In this document: positions 61,871 to 64,000 of the stretch, in pieces
How positions within the stretch are numbered: position 1 is the first letter of the stretch
Layout of the letters: each line of letters starts with the position of its first letter
Assembly: GCA_030533445.1 (NCBI GenBank)
Contig: CM060069.1
Coordinates: 4,384,716 to 4,448,715, forward strand
Reading direction: 5' to 3'
Length of the DNA stretch: 64,000 bases
Source of the DNA: Cyprinodon diabolis
Taxonomy: Eukaryota; Chordata; Actinopteri; Cyprinodontiformes; Cyprinodontidae
The notes under the pieces: model-generated
Database searches by the model: none
Told to the model about the DNA's origin: nothing
What the model saw: only the letters and a program-made list of their open reading frames with translations
Program-made: the position numbers and the translations under genes

Positions 61871-63015
61871 CCGGAGTGATTTTTTTTTTTTATGAGGGGG
61901 GCCCAGCTTCCGGACATCTTGGTGGATGAAGCTTTCTGTCAATCTGAGTGGAGCGGGCAAGAGCCTGAATAGACAGTCTCTGACTGTCTGTCCATCTCTG
62001 TTTCATGCACGCAAATGTCCTGCTTTAATCCAGTTGCTGACGAATGGAAATGGGTCGAATTTGTCCAGACGGGGTCAGTTGAGGTCCGCAAACAGGAGTG
62101 AAGACCTGCTGTCTTCATGCAATCTGTTCCGCGTTGCCCGTGTTATTAACTGCGGAAAAACACATGGCTAATTTGCATAAGCGAACTGGATTGGCTAGCT
62201 CCACTTTGCAAAAAAACAGCATATTTGTAAATAAAGGTTTTGAATTTTAATACTGGACAAGTTGAGCTTAAAAACATTTTAGTGACCATTAGCGACAAAA
62301 AAATAATTTATGTCCTGCCCTCACTCTTAGCTTAGCAGGTAGATAACCATCATTTCCAATAACCACACCGTAAGCCTTTTCTTTGGATTTATTGGCTGGT
62401 ATGGATGGATGAATGAATGGTAAAACTGCAACAAAGAAATTAAAACCGCGAGCGGTATTGACGGCCCTCGCAGCTTAGCGCCACTCGGCCTATTGCAACC
62501 GCGGGAGCCAAGCGATCGCCGACCCCTATCTCCTTCCCAGCCAGCAGAACAAGTTCCACGCTTCACGTTTTGACCAGCTGGAGACAACCACAGCTTTGGT
62601 CAGGAAGGGTTAAACTAGAGGTAAAAGATTATATGTGCGATGAATCTCATCTGTGAGACAGACGCTGCAGCCATCTCAGCTGGTGGGTCAAAAGTATATA
62701 TTCAAAAGAGGGAGAAACAGCACCTCCAAAATCCACGGGTAGCGGTATTACACCCTACTCAAAACTATAAAAAAATCATAAAAAATCCATAGTTCGCAGT
62801 AAAATTCCGAAAATTAAATAATCGAAAGAAAGAAAAATCTTTAAACTTGAATGCCATATACTGAGGCAGTTGAATACCCCATAATATGATCAAACATGCA
62901 TAGATTCACGCGCAACTTGGCAATCTTTACTATAATCAAATGATAAATAACTGTTCCAAATTTGGCTACGATTGCTATAAAACTTTTTGAAATAAAACAA
63001 TTTCCTGTTAACACA
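61871..63015. other. Unannotated intergenic DNA
   Basis: No gene recognised. A scrap near 62270-62300 (TTTTAGTGACCATTAGCGAC) resembles the AGCGAC repeat at 26570. Confidence 0.35.
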
Positions 63016-63719
63016 AACTTTTGAAAAATCAGAGTGACGGACTTTTAAGAAGAGCTATGCTTTGTTTACCATCAAACAGGTAGCCATTAGAGAAATATAT
63101 TCCAAAAGTCCTAGCTCTTTTGGGTAAACAACTGATTTTTTAGAAATATTTTAACATAGCGATTCTATTTTCATAAGGGTGCCGTTTGATTCAAAAATGG
63201 CCGACTTAATGAGAGGTTTAGACCATGGGTCCAATGAAACTTTCTGTAGGTGGGGGGCTCATAAAGATGTGTCCCAAATTTCATTATCCTAGGAATGAGC
63301 ATGGCTAGGGGCTGAATTATTTCCTGGCATTATCTGTCCACTTGGCCAACTATTAGGCGAGAAGGCAAACTTTTGAAAAATCAGAGTGACGGACTTTAAA
63401 GAAGCGCTTTGCTATTGTAACCAACTTACAGCAGGCTTTGTAAAGAACGTATTTTGAAAGTTTTAGCTCATTTGGATTAGATGCTGATTTTATACAATTT
63501 TTTGAAAGGAGGTCTGTGATTTTGCAACAGGGTAAAATGTAATTCAAAATGGCCGACTTCCGGTGGGGTTTAGACCATGGCTTCAAGAGGCTTTTAGTTA
63601 GGGCCTGATGAGATGCAAATGTGTTCAAAGTTTAAACGGCTTGGCTAAAAACGTCTTGGGGCTGATGGTTTGAAGTTTGTTATTTCTAGGGGGCGCTGTA
63701 GGGAAATTAAGCCCCGCCC
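63016..63719. repeat. Diverged ~350-bp tandem repeat, two units
   Basis: AACTTTTGAAAAATCAGAGTG starts at 63016 and again at 63368. AAAATGGCCGACTT followed by GGTTTAGACCATGG occurs at about 63197 and 63549, at the same offset. Between these anchors the two units are well diverged. Similar phrases are abundant in fish, but I do not know the element class. Confidence 0.7.
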
Positions 63720-64000
63720 AAAAACTATTGCTCTGGATTCCTGTTTGGAGTTGGACTAGGATCTCTTGTGATTTTGGTGCAGATCTGATTATTAATGAGG
63801 AAATGAGAGCCAATCGTATTTTCATGGCGAAACGCCTCACTTCGCCATGGTTCCACGGCAACACCATTTGACTAAAGCTCTCTGTGCCTTAAACGAAGTT
63901 AGGACAACATGTTGTCTGTCGGCTGACACAGTTTTAGGTTGGTGAGGCCAAGTAGGAAAGAGGGGGACCATTCCAAGTAAAAAAAGTGACTTCCGGTTCT
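63720..64000. other. Continuation of the repeat family, truncated by the window end
   Basis: The 'GGGGGCGCTGTAGGG ... GCCCCGCCC' phrase at 63689-63719 and the following DNA look like the same family context. No third unit is complete. Confidence 0.4.

Overview
The window looks like teleost fish DNA. It is almost entirely a graveyard of transposable elements (TEs) typical of ray-finned fish: Tc1/mariner, hAT, piggyBac-like MITEs, PIF/Harbinger, L2-, Tx1-, L1- and I/Nimb-like LINEs, BEL/Pao, and chromodomain Ty3/gypsy elements. I see no rRNA, tRNA or CRISPR. The only good candidate for a host gene is a pair of exons at 4769-4872 and 25250-25547 on the + strand. They have matching splice phase (phase 2), an acceptor and donor, a stop codon and a poly(A) signal. 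They would form the last two coding exons of an unidentified gene, separated by a 20.4-kb intron full of TEs. Everything downstream of about 25.92 kb is then intergenic, and also made of TEs.

Layout. 0-4.3 kb: a hAT end fragment, a 629-bp hAT MITE with a perfect target-site duplication (TSD), and a decayed LINE. 4.8-25.5 kb: the host exon, a gypsy 3' part on the - strand, a piggyBac MITE, a large palindromic element (9.5-12.7 kb) with a TA-flanked MITE inside one arm, two adjoining piggyBac-like MITEs, a gag-only gypsy element with both LTRs (element B, 15.3-19.8 kb), an internally deleted hAT copy, an L2 LINE split by a 1.56-kb insertion, a 191-bp hAT MITE, an L2 3' end, and the terminal host exon. 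26.2-29.2 kb: a decayed hAT element with an 8-bp TSD that holds a candidate LTR. 29.4-31.6 kb: a LINE ORF1 with zinc knuckles, split by an insertion. 31.7-48.3 kb: a nested stack. A PIF/Harbinger element is split by a Tc1 (itself split by a hAT), a second Tc1, a truncated gypsy element (A), and a nearly full-length Tx1 LINE whose ORF1 carries a 1,885-bp MITE. 49.4-50.1 kb: a solo gypsy LTR. 51.4-53.0 kb: a BEL/Pao gag. 53.9-60.2 kb: a second gag-only gypsy element (C) with an internal 1.9-kb tandem duplication. 60.4-61.9 kb: LINE remnants. 63.0-63.7 kb: a diverged repeat of about 350 bp.

The most interesting result is the gypsy family B/C. Both elements keep a gag domain but have no protease, reverse transcriptase, RNase H or integrase. 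In place of pol they carry long in-frame minisatellites coding for Pro/Arg/Glu-rich repeats, with a conserved HESDLW-type motif between gag and the arrays. Next to each 5' LTR, a 10-nt stretch at the expected primer-binding site is exactly complementary to the predicted first 10 nt of that element's own RNA. Between B and C both partners change together so that pairing is kept. This is what self-primed reverse transcription, as known for Tf1 and the related sushi group, would leave behind. These elements are best read as non-autonomous passengers that could have used the enzymes of related full-length chromodomain gypsy elements (relics at 5.5-7.2 and 38.7-40.5 kb).
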